A DNA stretch of 47,711 nt. Origin: a virus. Below, piece by piece: positions 7,568 through 15,997 of the stretch. The position numbers and the translations under genes were made by a program. The stretch's first letter is position 1, and each line of letters starts with the position of its first letter. The notes below the pieces were generated by a model. That model did no database searches, was not told where the DNA came from, and worked only from the letters and a program-made list of their open reading frames with translations. Location of the stretch: the IMG/VR virus record IMGVR_UViG_3300042898_002545, positions 1 to 47,711 of that record. One strand, written 5' to 3'.

Positions 7568-7907
7568 AATAATTGACAAGTATCCAAAAACGTTTGCTTC
7601 ACTTAAGTATTTTGAGTGTGATAAAGGTTGGTATTCAATTATTGATAGAGTTGCAAACTTCATTGAAGAATACAACAACAAGATTGATAATGTTGAGGAC
7701 CACGTTGTTGCAACACAAGTTAAGCAAAAGTTTGGTGGTCTTAGATTTTACATTTCGTATATTACAAATGCATCCGAACAAGACATACAAGCAATCTATG
7801 ATGTAATTAATCAAGCTGAAAAAGACTCATTTACTATGTGTGAAGTTTGCGGTAATCCTGCAAAAACTACTCGTTGGTCTACGCTTTGCGATGAACACAG
7901 ACATTAA
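7554..7907 (+). CDS. Conserved phage protein with C-terminal zinc site
   Basis: 117 aa. The pattern GWYSIIDRV ... VKQKFGGLRFY ... CEVCGNPA ... LCDEHRH is one met repeatedly in phage and bacterial small proteins of unknown function. The C-terminal CxxC...C..H cluster (near residues 96-117) is a likely zinc site. A strong AAGGAGG precedes the ATG, and it overlaps the upstream gene by 14 bases. Function unknown. Confidence 0.6.
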   Translation: MWETEIIDKYPKTFASLKYFECDKGWYSIIDRVANFIEEYNNKIDNVEDHVVATQVKQKFGGLRFYISYITNASEQDIQAIYDVINQAEKDSFTMCEVCGNPAKTTRWSTLCDEHRH

Positions 7908-8118
7908 GGAAGGTGATTTAGTATGGGTCAATAGAAACAGTATTGCTGGTTCCATGCTTGTTATGAAAAAGTTAGATCAAACAAGAGCGTTAAATGCAGA
8001 CTTCAGCATTTTGGGAGTAGTTATTAGAGCATACCCAGAAATGTATGCTGTTTGGAATGTTGAAGACAATAAAGAACATTATTATTACTATGAGGATGTA
8101 AAACTATGCCAAGAATGA
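7891..8118 (+). CDS. Unknown small protein
   Basis: 75 aa, beta-rich. The ATG at 7891 is inside the end of the previous gene and has no clear RBS, so translation is probably coupled. A sequence such as KEGDLVWVNRNS suggests a small SH3-like barrel. It overlaps the exonuclease start by 13 bases. Confidence 0.5.
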   Translation: MNTDIKEGDLVWVNRNSIAGSMLVMKKLDQTRALNADFSILGVVIRAYPEMYAVWNVEDNKEHYYYYEDVKLCQE

Positions 8119-9062
8119 TGGTTGTTGATGCTAATAATCAGTATCTTCGTGCGTACATTACAAATCCAACTCTTTCACCTAATGGTCAACCTGTTGGTGG
8201 GGTAGTTGGATTTCTTAAAATTATGCAAAAGCTATGTAACACTATAAACCCAGATCTCATTTATGTTTGTTGGGATGGTGAAGGTGGTTCCAAGAAACGT
8301 AAACTTATGAATTCAAACTACAAAGAAGGTCGAAATCCTCTTCGTCTTAATCGCGATGTTCGTAATCTTACAGAGAATGAGGAAATTTCTAACAGAATTT
8401 GGCAGCAAACAAGAGTTGCTGAGTATTTTAACCAAATGCCTATCATTCAGCTTCTTTATCCAAATATTGAAGCTGATGATCTTATTTCATATGTTGTAAA
8501 CCACCAACATTACAAACGTTGGCAAAAAGTAATTGTATCTTCAGATAAGGACTTTATACAACTTATTAATGATAAGACTATTCTTTATCGTCCTATCCAA
8601 GAAGAACTACTAAATGTTGCTAAGATTGTTGAGAAGTATGGTGTTCATCCAAATAATTTTGCACTAGCAAGAGCAATTACAGGTGATGATAGTGATAATC
8701 TAAAAGGTGTGCGTGGCGTTGGTATGGCTACTGTAGCTAAACGAATTCCTATTCTTGTTGAAGAGAAACAGTATCTACCAAATGATGTTATTGAATACTC
8801 TAAAGACAAAGAAGGAAAAGCGTTTGAAAGTATCGCCTCATCTTTTGATGTGATTAAAGACAACTATCGCATCATGCAACTTTCTTCTCCACAGATTTCT
8901 TTTCAAACAAAACAAATGATTGATGAACTTGTTGAAAATTTTGAACCACAATTGAATCAACTTGAGTTTAGGCGTATGTCTATGCAAGATGGTTTTGGCG
9001 TTGTAGATTTTAGTTCTTTAATGACTTGTTTTAAGAAAATTGTAGCAAACAGTACTACTTAA
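8106..9062 (+). CDS. 5'-3' exonuclease / flap endonuclease (T4 RNase H-like)
   Basis: 318 aa structure-specific nuclease that removes RNA primers and 5' flaps. The FEN/PIN-type acidic residues are visible: D8 in MVVDANN, the VCWDG strand near residue 57, IEADDL near 122, SSDKDF near 144, and GDDSDN near 196, followed by a helix-hairpin-helix-like GVRGVGMATVAKR. Family A polymerases of bacteria carry this activity as an N-terminal domain; here it is a separate gene 7 kb downstream of the polymerase module. Confidence 0.85.
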   Translation: MPRMMVVDANNQYLRAYITNPTLSPNGQPVGGVVGFLKIMQKLCNTINPDLIYVCWDGEGGSKKRKLMNSNYKEGRNPLRLNRDVRNLTENEEISNRIWQQTRVAEYFNQMPIIQLLYPNIEADDLISYVVNHQHYKRWQKVIVSSDKDFIQLINDKTILYRPIQEELLNVAKIVEKYGVHPNNFALARAITGDDSDNLKGVRGVGMATVAKRIPILVEEKQYLPNDVIEYSKDKEGKAFESIASSFDVIKDNYRIMQLSSPQISFQTKQMIDELVENFEPQLNQLEFRRMSMQDGFGVVDFSSLMTCFKKIVANSTT

Positions 9063-9066
9063 ATGT

Positions 9067-10374
9067 ATGAAGTATAATTTGATTTTAGAAAACTGGAAGA
9101 AATTTCTTGTTGAGGAAGAAACATATGATTCCACAGAAGAGCAAGGAGCTGAAACAGTCAATACACAGACACAATCGCCAGCAGAACAAAGACAAAATGA
9201 AATAGATATTGCTGTTGGTGCTTTAGAAAGTGATATAAAAAATGTTATTGCTAGTGTAAAACTAAAAGGTATGACCGCTAACGATATAAAGCCAAAATTA
9301 ATACAACTTATAAATAACCTCCAAGAAGCTAAAAAGAAGAAATCTGGTGATCGTTGTACTAGAATAGCCAAACGTAAATATGATGTTTGGCCTTCTGCTT
9401 ATGCTTCTGGTGCTGTTGTTAAATGCCGTCAAGGAAAGATTTGGAAAGGCATAAGCGAAAGTGCAACAGATGAAGAAATTGATACTTATTTGTTATTAGA
9501 AAAATCAGATCCAAAAGTTGGAACTGGTAAAAAACCAAAAGATTCAGATCGTAGATTGTATACAGATGAAAATCCAAAAGATACAGTAAGTGTAAAGTTT
9601 TCTTCTGTACAAGACATAAAGGATACATTATCAAAAGAATCTTTTAAGTCTAAGTCACACGCTCGCCAATCACAAATAATAAATTTAATTCATCAAAGAG
9701 TTCGTGTAGCATATGATAGAGCCAAAGAACCAGAGGTTAAATCAAGACTTAAGAAAGCTCTTGATTACGCTGAACAAAGAAAAGAAGCATCTAAAGAGAA
9801 AACTAAAAATTTACAAGAAGAACAACAAGGTAATCAACTTAACGAAAGATGTTGGAAAGGCTATACACAAAAAGGTATGAAAACTATGTTTGGTAAACGA
9901 TACCCTAATTGTGTAAAAATAAAAAAAGAACAAATTGAATTAGAAGAAATTGATTTAATAGAAGAAAAATGGTCTGATAAATACAAAAGTTCTATAAATT
10001 GTAAAAATCCAAAAGGTTTCTCTCAGAGAGCACATTGTCAAGGTAGAAAAAAAAAGAATGAAGAAATAGACCTTGGTGAAATAGAAATAATTGAAGAAGA
10101 ATTAGATGAAGCAAAAAAGAAAAAACCATACAAACCAAACTTCTCTAAAGAAAAAGATCAAGGTCTTCACGGATGGTTTGCAAGAAATAAAGGTAAAGGT
10201 TGGATAAATTGTAGAACTGGTGGTCCTTGTGGTCGTGACTCTGCCGATAGTGGTGGTAAGTATCCAGCTTGCAGACCAACTAAAGCACAATGTAAATCTG
10301 CTGGTAAAGGCCCATTAAGAAAAAAGACTTCTTCTAAACCAATCTCTTGGACTAAAAAGAAAAAGAAGGACTAA
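9067..10374 (+). CDS. Virion polyprotein of basic Cys-containing modules (DUF5872-like)
   Basis: 435 aa. The N-terminal tag LILENWKKFLVEE (LVE at 14-16) resembles T4 capsid-targeting peptides. Four basic Cys-containing modules follow, separated by acidic linkers: GDRCTRIAKRKYDVWPSAYA (from about residue 93), CWKGYTQKG...PNC (about 262), KYKSSINCKNPKG...HC (about 305) and HGWFARN...CRPTKAQC to the end. Each is preceded by an (L/I)xE site: LQE 85-87, LNE 258-260, LIE 297-299 and LDE 346-348. Two of these sites continue with the same AKKKK. I infer prohead-protease processing into small basic peptides packed with DNA. The modules resemble DUF5872-type phage proteins. Confidence 0.6.
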   Translation: MKYNLILENWKKFLVEEETYDSTEEQGAETVNTQTQSPAEQRQNEIDIAVGALESDIKNVIASVKLKGMTANDIKPKLIQLINNLQEAKKKKSGDRCTRIAKRKYDVWPSAYASGAVVKCRQGKIWKGISESATDEEIDTYLLLEKSDPKVGTGKKPKDSDRRLYTDENPKDTVSVKFSSVQDIKDTLSKESFKSKSHARQSQIINLIHQRVRVAYDRAKEPEVKSRLKKALDYAEQRKEASKEKTKNLQEEQQGNQLNERCWKGYTQKGMKTMFGKRYPNCVKIKKEQIELEEIDLIEEKWSDKYKSSINCKNPKGFSQRAHCQGRKKKNEEIDLGEIEIIEEELDEAKKKKPYKPNFSKEKDQGLHGWFARNKGKGWINCRTGGPCGRDSADSGGKYPACRPTKAQCKSAGKGPLRKKTSSKPISWTKKKKKD

Positions 10375-10395
10375 TTATCTAAAAGGAATTTTATT

Positions 10396-10686
10396 ATGAA
10401 ATTAACCGAATCTTACATACGCAAACTTATTATGGAAGAGTTGTTAAACGAACAAGCCCAACAGGTTGTTGATAAACAAATTGCTACAGCTACTGCTGAA
10501 ACTAGTCCTTTTATAAGAAAGATGAATGAGAAGAAAGATAATGCCCAACAACAACTTTCTGTATTAGAACAATTTCTAAATAAAGTACAATTACATAAAA
10601 CATTTTATACAGAATTATCTAAAATGGCTCTTAATAAAACAAACGCACAAGCTCCAACGCAAGCTCCAGCAGGAATGCAAAAATAA
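10396..10686 (+). CDS. Small tagged virion-type protein
   Basis: 96 aa. Residues 1-19 are the same class of tag as at 6121 and 22818 (KLTESYIRKLIMEELLNE, with LNE at 17-19 before Gln). The remainder is helical and Gln/Ala-rich, ending in a flexible APTQAPAGMQK tail. Probably a small internal head protein or core peptide, inferred from the tag and from its place between two other tagged genes. AAGGA precedes the ATG. Confidence 0.5.
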   Translation: MKLTESYIRKLIMEELLNEQAQQVVDKQIATATAETSPFIRKMNEKKDNAQQQLSVLEQFLNKVQLHKTFYTELSKMALNKTNAQAPTQAPAGMQK

Positions 10687-10687
10687 A

Positions 10688-11350
10688 ATGAGCAAGAAGT
10701 TTTCATCATTTCAAGATCAACAACTTCTTGTGGAAAGTTGGAGAGCTTTTATATCTGCTAAAGGTTTAGTAAAGTTACTACAACCACAATCAGCATCACC
10801 AGTTGTATCTGAGAATCTTAAAGAATCTTTTTATTATGATGGAAAAGAATTTGATTCCATGCAAGCTATAGAAGATTATAAAGCTGAACAAGAAGAAAAT
10901 GTTGTTGATCCCAAAAAAGGTCTTTTTGTAAATTACCCAGACATAGCAGACGAGAGAAAGATAAAATCAGCAAAACAAATATTGAAAAAGGCAATAGAAC
11001 AACTTGATAGTCTAAATCTTGCTGAAGCGGCAACTTTAGATGATGGAACACTAGTATGTGAAGCCTGCTTATTAGAGGTAATTGAATCATCTGAAAATAT
11101 GATACTTGAAGCTAAGTATCAAGGCAGAACTGTTCAACTCAATAAGCCAATGAAAGGTGATGTAAAAAAATCAAAAGTTTACGTTAAAGATCCAAAAACT
11201 GGCAACGTAAAGAAAGTTAATTTTGGCGATAAAAATATGAAGATTAAAAAGTCTAATCCAAAAAGACGTAAATCATTCAGAGCACGCCATAATTGTGAAA
11301 ATCCAGGCCCCAAAACTAAAGCACGTTATTGGTCTTGCAAAGCTTGGTAG
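10688..11350 (+). CDS. Tagged virion protein with conserved basic C-terminal module
   Basis: 220 aa. The N-terminus carries a tag-like helix (LLVESWRAFIS, LVE at 14-16). The last ~79 residues form a basic module (GDVKKSKVYVKDPKTG, IKKSNPKRRKSFRARHNC, ARYWSCKAW) of a kind recurrent at the ends of structural proteins in large phages. It is preceded by I139-L140-E141 then AKYQG, a consensus T4-type prohead-protease site. Cleavage would free a basic, Cys-containing ~79-residue peptide. The middle is acidic and contains CEAC. Its function in the head (DNA compaction or core) is inferred. Confidence 0.55.
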   Translation: MSKKFSSFQDQQLLVESWRAFISAKGLVKLLQPQSASPVVSENLKESFYYDGKEFDSMQAIEDYKAEQEENVVDPKKGLFVNYPDIADERKIKSAKQILKKAIEQLDSLNLAEAATLDDGTLVCEACLLEVIESSENMILEAKYQGRTVQLNKPMKGDVKKSKVYVKDPKTGNVKKVNFGDKNMKIKKSNPKRRKSFRARHNCENPGPKTKARYWSCKAW

Positions 11351-11385
11351 ACCGTATTACTCTATAACTTCCAAATAGGTGTCTA

Positions 11386-12768
11386 ATGACCACAGTTGAA
11401 AGAAGCGACTTTAGCCGCTTTGGGAAAACTTTTCAAGAAAATCTCGTACAGCTTATTCTTATGGATCGTCCTTTCTGCGACCAAATCCGTGAGGTATTTT
11501 CTGTTGAGTTTCTTGAACTAAAGTATCTCCAAGCGTTTGTACAAATTGTATTTAATTACAAAGATAAATATAAGATTCATCCTACATTTGATATTATGAC
11601 TACGCTTGTTAGGTCTGGTCTTGAGGATCAAAACGAAACCGTGCAAAAGCAAGTTCGTGATTTCTTTGCTCGTATGCAGGATGCAGAACCAGATGGTGCT
11701 CAATTTATCAAGGAAACATCACTTGATTTTTGCAAGAAACAGAAACTAAAAGAAGCAATGTTGAAGTCTGTTAAACTTCTGCAATCTGCTTCTTTTGATG
11801 AAATTTCTAAAACAATTAATGAAGCCCTTAAACTTGGAACAACATCTGATTTTGGTTATGATTATCTTGTAGACTTTGAGAAGCGATTCCAAATCAAAGC
11901 TCGTAATCCAGTTAGTATGGGTTGGTCTGAGGTTGATAATATTTGCAAAGGTGGTCTTGGTACTGGTGAGCTTGGAGTAGTTATTGCTCCTACTGGTGCT
12001 GGTAAATCAATGGTGCTTGTGCATCTTGGTACAGAGGCATTAAAACTCGGTAAGACTGTAGTTCATTACACACTTGAGCTTGCTGATTCTGTTGTTGCTT
12101 CTCGTTATGATAGTTGTCTTACTGGTATTGAGTTGAAAGATTTGTTTACCTACAAAGAGCAGATTTTTCAATCAGTACAGGATTTGGCTGGTAAACTTAT
12201 TGTAAAAGAGTATCCAACCAAATCTGCTTCTACTAACACTCTTAAACTTCACCTTGAGAAGCTAAAGATTAAGGGTATTAAACCAGATATGATTATCGTA
12301 GACTATGGTGATCTTCTTCGTCCTATTTCAAATCAGAAAGAGAAGAGACAGGAACTTGAAACTATTTATGAAGAGTTGCGAGGACTAGCACAAGAGTATA
12401 CTTGCCCTGTTTGGACGGCATCACAAACAAATCGCTCTGGTCTAAATGCAGAAGTAATTACAATGGAATCAATTTCAGAGGCATTCAATAAGTGCTTTGT
12501 TGCTGATTTTATTTTTTCTGTATCAAGAACGGTTGAAGATAAAGCTTCAAACTCTGGTAGAATCTTTGTTGCAAAAAATCGTAATGGTCCAGATGGTCTT
12601 GTCTATCCAATCTTCATGGATACAAGTAATGTAAAAATTAAAGTTTTGCCCTCGACAGGTGAGACTCCATCGGACATAATGGTAAGAACTTCTAAAGAGC
12701 AAGAAGATAATCTGAAGAAGAAATACTCAAAATACAAAAAGAAAAAAACGGAGAACGGCGATGTATAG
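11386..12768 (+). CDS. Replicative DNA helicase, DnaB/gp41 type
   Basis: 460 aa hexameric 5'-3' helicase that drives the fork. Walker A is APTGAGKS (residues 201-208) and Walker B is MIIVDYGDLL near residue 305. The N-terminal ~170 residues match the helical primase-interacting domain in position. Downstream there is an SQTNRSG arginine/Gln-sensor-like motif near 345, and a basic Lys-rich C-terminus. No dedicated promoter is evident in the 35 bases upstream. It overlaps the ribonucleotide reductase start by 8 bases. Confidence 0.88.
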   Translation: MTTVERSDFSRFGKTFQENLVQLILMDRPFCDQIREVFSVEFLELKYLQAFVQIVFNYKDKYKIHPTFDIMTTLVRSGLEDQNETVQKQVRDFFARMQDAEPDGAQFIKETSLDFCKKQKLKEAMLKSVKLLQSASFDEISKTINEALKLGTTSDFGYDYLVDFEKRFQIKARNPVSMGWSEVDNICKGGLGTGELGVVIAPTGAGKSMVLVHLGTEALKLGKTVVHYTLELADSVVASRYDSCLTGIELKDLFTYKEQIFQSVQDLAGKLIVKEYPTKSASTNTLKLHLEKLKIKGIKPDMIIVDYGDLLRPISNQKEKRQELETIYEELRGLAQEYTCPVWTASQTNRSGLNAEVITMESISEAFNKCFVADFIFSVSRTVEDKASNSGRIFVAKNRNGPDGLVYPIFMDTSNVKIKVLPSTGETPSDIMVRTSKEQEDNLKKKYSKYKKKKTENGDV

Positions 12769-15166
12769 TAGAGAAGAAGTAAATAAATCAAGTTTAGAAT
12801 ATTTTAAGGGTGATGAACTTGCTGCAAACGTATTTGCAACAAAATATGCTCTAAAGTCAAAAGATGGCAAGTATCTAGAATCAAATCCAGAGCAAATGCA
12901 TAAACGTATTGCTGCTGAATTTGCTCGTATTGAAGCAAAATTTGGTGGTGATAATGCTTTAAGTTATGAGACAATTTATAATGATATTGTTAATTTTGGT
13001 TACATTGTTCCACAAGGTTCGCCAATGTACGGAATTGGTAATAACGAAACAATTGCATCATTATCTAATTGTGTTGTAGTCGCCTCTCCAGAAGATAATG
13101 TTTCTTCAATTATGGATTCTGGTAAACATCTTGCAAATTTATTTAAGCGTCGTTGTGGTGTAGGACTTGACATTTCTAATCTTCGCCCAGAGGGAATGAC
13201 AGTAAATAATTCAGCAGGAACTACTACAGGTGCTTGGTCGTTTGCCGATTTCTATTCTTATGTATGCCGTATGATTGGTCAGAATGGTCGTCGTGGGGCA
13301 CTAATGATTTCTCTCGATGTTCGACACCCAGACATTGAGAAATTTACAAAAATGAAGCATGATCTAACAAAGGTTACAGGCGCAAATGTATCAATCAAAA
13401 TTTCAGATGATTTTATGGAAGCTGTGGAACAAGACCAAGATTTTGTTCTTAGATTTCCTGTTGATTCCAGCAATCCTTCTTACTCTAAGACTGTTAGAGC
13501 CAGAGAATTATGGAAAGAAGTCGTTGACTCAGCAACAAGGACGGCAGAACCAGGACTCTTGATGTGGGGAAACATTGAGAAGTATCTACCAGCACAAAGC
13601 TATGCTAATGAAGGTTTTAAAACACTAACAACTAATCCTTGTGGTGAAATCCCACTTTCTGCATATGACTCTTGCCGTTTGATTTCAGTAAACCTTAAAT
13701 CATTTGTAGTAAATCAATTTGAGTCAAATTCATATTTCCACTTTGAAAAGTTTGAAAGTGTTGTAAAACGTGCAATGCGTCTTTCTGATGATCTTGTAGA
13801 ACTTGAAATTGAGAAACTTACAAAGATAATTACTGCTTCTGACACGCAGGATGAGAAAGAACTTTGGACAAACCTACTAAGAGCTTGTGTAGATGGTCGT
13901 CGTACAGGTCTTGGAACTCACGGTCTTGCAGATGCACTTGCTTGTCTTGGAATGCCATATGATTCAGCAGATGCACTTGTCACAATTGATAAAATTTATA
14001 ACACTTTGAAAGAAGCTGCTTACACAGAGTCAGTTTGGCTTGCGAGAGAGCGTGGTTCATTTGCTGTATTTGATTGGGAACTTGAAAAAGATAATGCTTT
14101 TATTAAGTCTCTTTCACCTTCAATACAAAATGCAATTAAGACATTTGGACGTAGAAATATCAGCATCCTAACAAATGCTCCAACTGGCTCTGTTTCAATT
14201 ATGTCACAAACCTCATCTGGTCTTGAGCCAGTATTCCGCAACTTCTACATTCGCCGTCGCAAACTTTCTCATAATGAGCAAGATCAAGCAGCAGCCTTTG
14301 TAGACGTTATGGGAGATAAATGGACAGAATACAAAGTTTATCATCACAACGTTCAAGAATATCTAAAGAAGTTTGAAACAGATGAAATACCAGCGTTCTT
14401 TACTGAATCGGACAAAATTGATTGGAAACGTCGTGTAGAGATTCAAGGTGTAATTCAAAAACATATTGACCATTCTATTTCGTCAACAATCAATCTTCCA
14501 AAAGGTACAGAACCAGAAGTAGTTTCAGAGCTTTATCGTCTTGGTTGGAAACTTGGACTCAAAGGTATTACAGTTTATGTTGATGGTTCGCGTGATGGTG
14601 TTCTTATTACAGAAACCAAGAAAGAAACCTTCCCACAACATAATGCTCCAAAACGCCCAACAACTCTTGAAGCTGATATTCATAACGTTACAATTAAAGG
14701 TGAGAAATGGACCATTCTTGTTGGTCTAATGGATGGTAAACCTTATGAGATTCTTGGTGGAGCCAATAAACTTGTTGATCTTCCAAAGAATGCTAAGAAA
14801 GGACAACTACTAAAAACATCAACAAATAAGACACAATCACGTTATGACTTGATTGTTGATGATTTAACCATTCGTGATGTTGTAAAAGCTTTTGATAATG
14901 CAAATCAATCTGCTTTTACAAGACTTCTTTCTCTTTCATTACGTCATGGTGCGCCAATTAACTACGTTGTTGAACAAATGCAGAAGGAACAAGATTCAGA
15001 TATGTTCTCATTTGCACGTTCAATTTCTAGAGTTCTAAAGCAATACGTTCCAGACGGTACTAAAGCAACAGGACAGAAAACTTGTGGTGATTGTGGTTCG
15101 ACTAACTTGATTTACCAAGATGGATGCGTTACTTGCTCTGACTGTGGTAATTCAAAATGTGGCTAA
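12761..15166 (+). CDS. nrdJ: Class II (adenosylcobalamin-dependent) ribonucleotide reductase
   Basis: 801 aa; makes dNTPs from ribonucleotides using a B12-derived radical, so it needs no oxygen and no separate small subunit. The active-site NPCGE (N292, C294, E296) is present. SNCVVV near 105 supplies one half of the redox Cys pair, and GSVSIMSQTSSGLEPV near residue 475 matches the phosphate-binding loop. A TSCPD-like region follows near 640-750, and the C-terminus is a zinc-ribbon-like Cys cluster (CGDCGS...CVTCSDCG..KCG) that includes the likely reducing cysteines. The host must supply cobalamin. It is coupled to the helicase gene and followed by a terminator. Confidence 0.92.
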   Translation: MYSREEVNKSSLEYFKGDELAANVFATKYALKSKDGKYLESNPEQMHKRIAAEFARIEAKFGGDNALSYETIYNDIVNFGYIVPQGSPMYGIGNNETIASLSNCVVVASPEDNVSSIMDSGKHLANLFKRRCGVGLDISNLRPEGMTVNNSAGTTTGAWSFADFYSYVCRMIGQNGRRGALMISLDVRHPDIEKFTKMKHDLTKVTGANVSIKISDDFMEAVEQDQDFVLRFPVDSSNPSYSKTVRARELWKEVVDSATRTAEPGLLMWGNIEKYLPAQSYANEGFKTLTTNPCGEIPLSAYDSCRLISVNLKSFVVNQFESNSYFHFEKFESVVKRAMRLSDDLVELEIEKLTKIITASDTQDEKELWTNLLRACVDGRRTGLGTHGLADALACLGMPYDSADALVTIDKIYNTLKEAAYTESVWLARERGSFAVFDWELEKDNAFIKSLSPSIQNAIKTFGRRNISILTNAPTGSVSIMSQTSSGLEPVFRNFYIRRRKLSHNEQDQAAAFVDVMGDKWTEYKVYHHNVQEYLKKFETDEIPAFFTESDKIDWKRRVEIQGVIQKHIDHSISSTINLPKGTEPEVVSELYRLGWKLGLKGITVYVDGSRDGVLITETKKETFPQHNAPKRPTTLEADIHNVTIKGEKWTILVGLMDGKPYEILGGANKLVDLPKNAKKGQLLKTSTNKTQSRYDLIVDDLTIRDVVKAFDNANQSAFTRLLSLSLRHGAPINYVVEQMQKEQDSDMFSFARSISRVLKQYVPDGTKATGQKTCGDCGSTNLIYQDGCVTCSDCGNSKCG

Positions 15167-15172
15167 AATAGC

Positions 15173-15201
15173 TTGACATAAACCTCCTAATTGATTATTT
15201 T
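15173..15201 (+). promoter_or_regulatory. Sigma70-like promoter overlapping the nrdJ terminator
   Basis: TTGACA (15173-15178), 17-base spacer, TATTTT (15196-15201). The -10 lies within the 5' half of the terminator hairpin. It would drive the 15228-to-thyX operon. Confidence 0.55.
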
Positions 15202-15227
15202 ATTAATAATTGATTAGGAGGTTTTTT
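15181..15227 (+). terminator. Terminator after nrdJ that also carries the next RBS
   Basis: AACCTCCTAAT pairs with ATTAGGAGGTT; the stem can extend to about 19 bp with two mismatches, followed by TTTTTT. AGGAGG of the 3' arm is also the Shine-Dalgarno of the gene whose ATG (15228) follows the T-run directly. Confidence 0.8.
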
Positions 15228-15455
15228 ATGTCTATTAAATGCAATCATTTAGTCCCAAGGCATGATCAAGATAAAAAATGTTTTCCATATTCTATAGATA
15301 GTAAGACTCATTTTTGGTTGCCTACTGGAAATGTAGAAACAAAATTTAACAACTCTATTCAAGTTGATTTTTATTGTAAATACTGTAATTCAAGAACAAC
15401 AAATTTTTTTACTAAAGAAGAATACGAATTAAATAAAAAGGTTTTAGGTGTATAA
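15228..15455 (+). CDS. Unknown small protein with zinc-ribbon-like cysteines
   Basis: 75 aa. Cys at residue 5 with a following His (KCNHL), and a later YCKYC pair, suggest a small zinc site. ATG 15228 is chosen because AGGAGG lies 7 bases before it; an in-frame start at 15210 would fall inside the hairpin. It is the first gene of the operon leading to the GroES-like gene. Function unknown. Confidence 0.55.
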   Translation: MSIKCNHLVPRHDQDKKCFPYSIDSKTHFWLPTGNVETKFNNSIQVDFYCKYCNSRTTNFFTKEEYELNKKVLGV

Positions 15456-15736
15456 TGTATTATTTGTCTCCAAGAAATAAGTACTTGCTTGTTGAGAGTA
15501 CCGATGTTAAAGTTGTAGAACAACCAGAAAGGGCTTTTCTCCTTCCAGAAGATTACAAACAAAAGGACAAGCCACATAAGGTCGTTCGTGTTATAGAAGA
15601 TTCGACAGAGCAGTATGAACCAGAAAGTTTAATTCTTGTTCCTACTCATATGTTAGAAGAAATTGAATTAGATGGTGAAAAGCATTATTTAATTCAAGAG
15701 AACTATGTATTAGCAACCGTAACCAAGGAGGGTTAA
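15455..15736 (+). CDS. GroES-like co-chaperonin
   Basis: 93 aa, the size of GroES (97 aa). The opening SPRNKYLLVE matches the GroES first strand, LLPEDYKQKDKPHKV fits the mobile-loop region, and the last half has the IVV...VDG...LIxE.xVLA pattern of the barrel end. The phage also encodes GroEL at 32967, which makes a co-chaperonin call more likely. T4 similarly supplies gp31 to fold its capsid protein. It lies 17 kb from groEL, in a different transcription unit. The stop/start with its neighbours overlap by 1 base. Confidence 0.6.
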   Translation: MYYLSPRNKYLLVESTDVKVVEQPERAFLLPEDYKQKDKPHKVVRVIEDSTEQYEPESLILVPTHMLEEIELDGEKHYLIQENYVLATVTKEG

Positions 15737-15996
15737 TGTCAGACGCACTAAGCCGTGAAGAGCATATTGCAAATTACGTTCGTAATCTTGCAACTATTGA
15801 AGATGCCATTCAACCATTTAAAGATCAAATGAAAGATCTTCGTAAAGAGTATGTTGATAATGCTTGGCTTACCAAAGAGGATATTAAAATGGCTGTAAAA
15901 GCTTATCGTCTTTCAAAGGCTAAAGTTAATATTGATGAGCTTGTAGAAAGCCACAATACCCTTGTAAGCAAATTTGTAATCAGTAGTGAGGAATAA
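15736..15996 (+). CDS. Unknown helical small protein
   Basis: 86 aa, predominantly helical and charged (IEDAIQPFKDQMKDLRKEYVDN...LTKEDIKMAVKAYRLSK). Start and stop overlap the GroES-like gene (TAATG). The general layout recalls short DNA-associated phage proteins, but no family is recognised. Confidence 0.55.
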   Translation: MSDALSREEHIANYVRNLATIEDAIQPFKDQMKDLRKEYVDNAWLTKEDIKMAVKAYRLSKAKVNIDELVESHNTLVSKFVISSEE

Positions 15997-15997
15997 T

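Noticed and set aside
9050-9066. A late motif before the polyprotein gene (ACTACTTA)
   Set aside because: One mismatch and only 4 bases from the ATG, overlapping the previous stop; too weak to list.
11341-11385. A promoter before the helicase gene (TATAAC at 11363)
   Set aside because: No -35-like hexamer at 15-19 bases upstream.
12361-12368. ACTATTTA within the helicase gene
   Set aside because: Intragenic, with no following start codon or RBS; treated as a chance copy.
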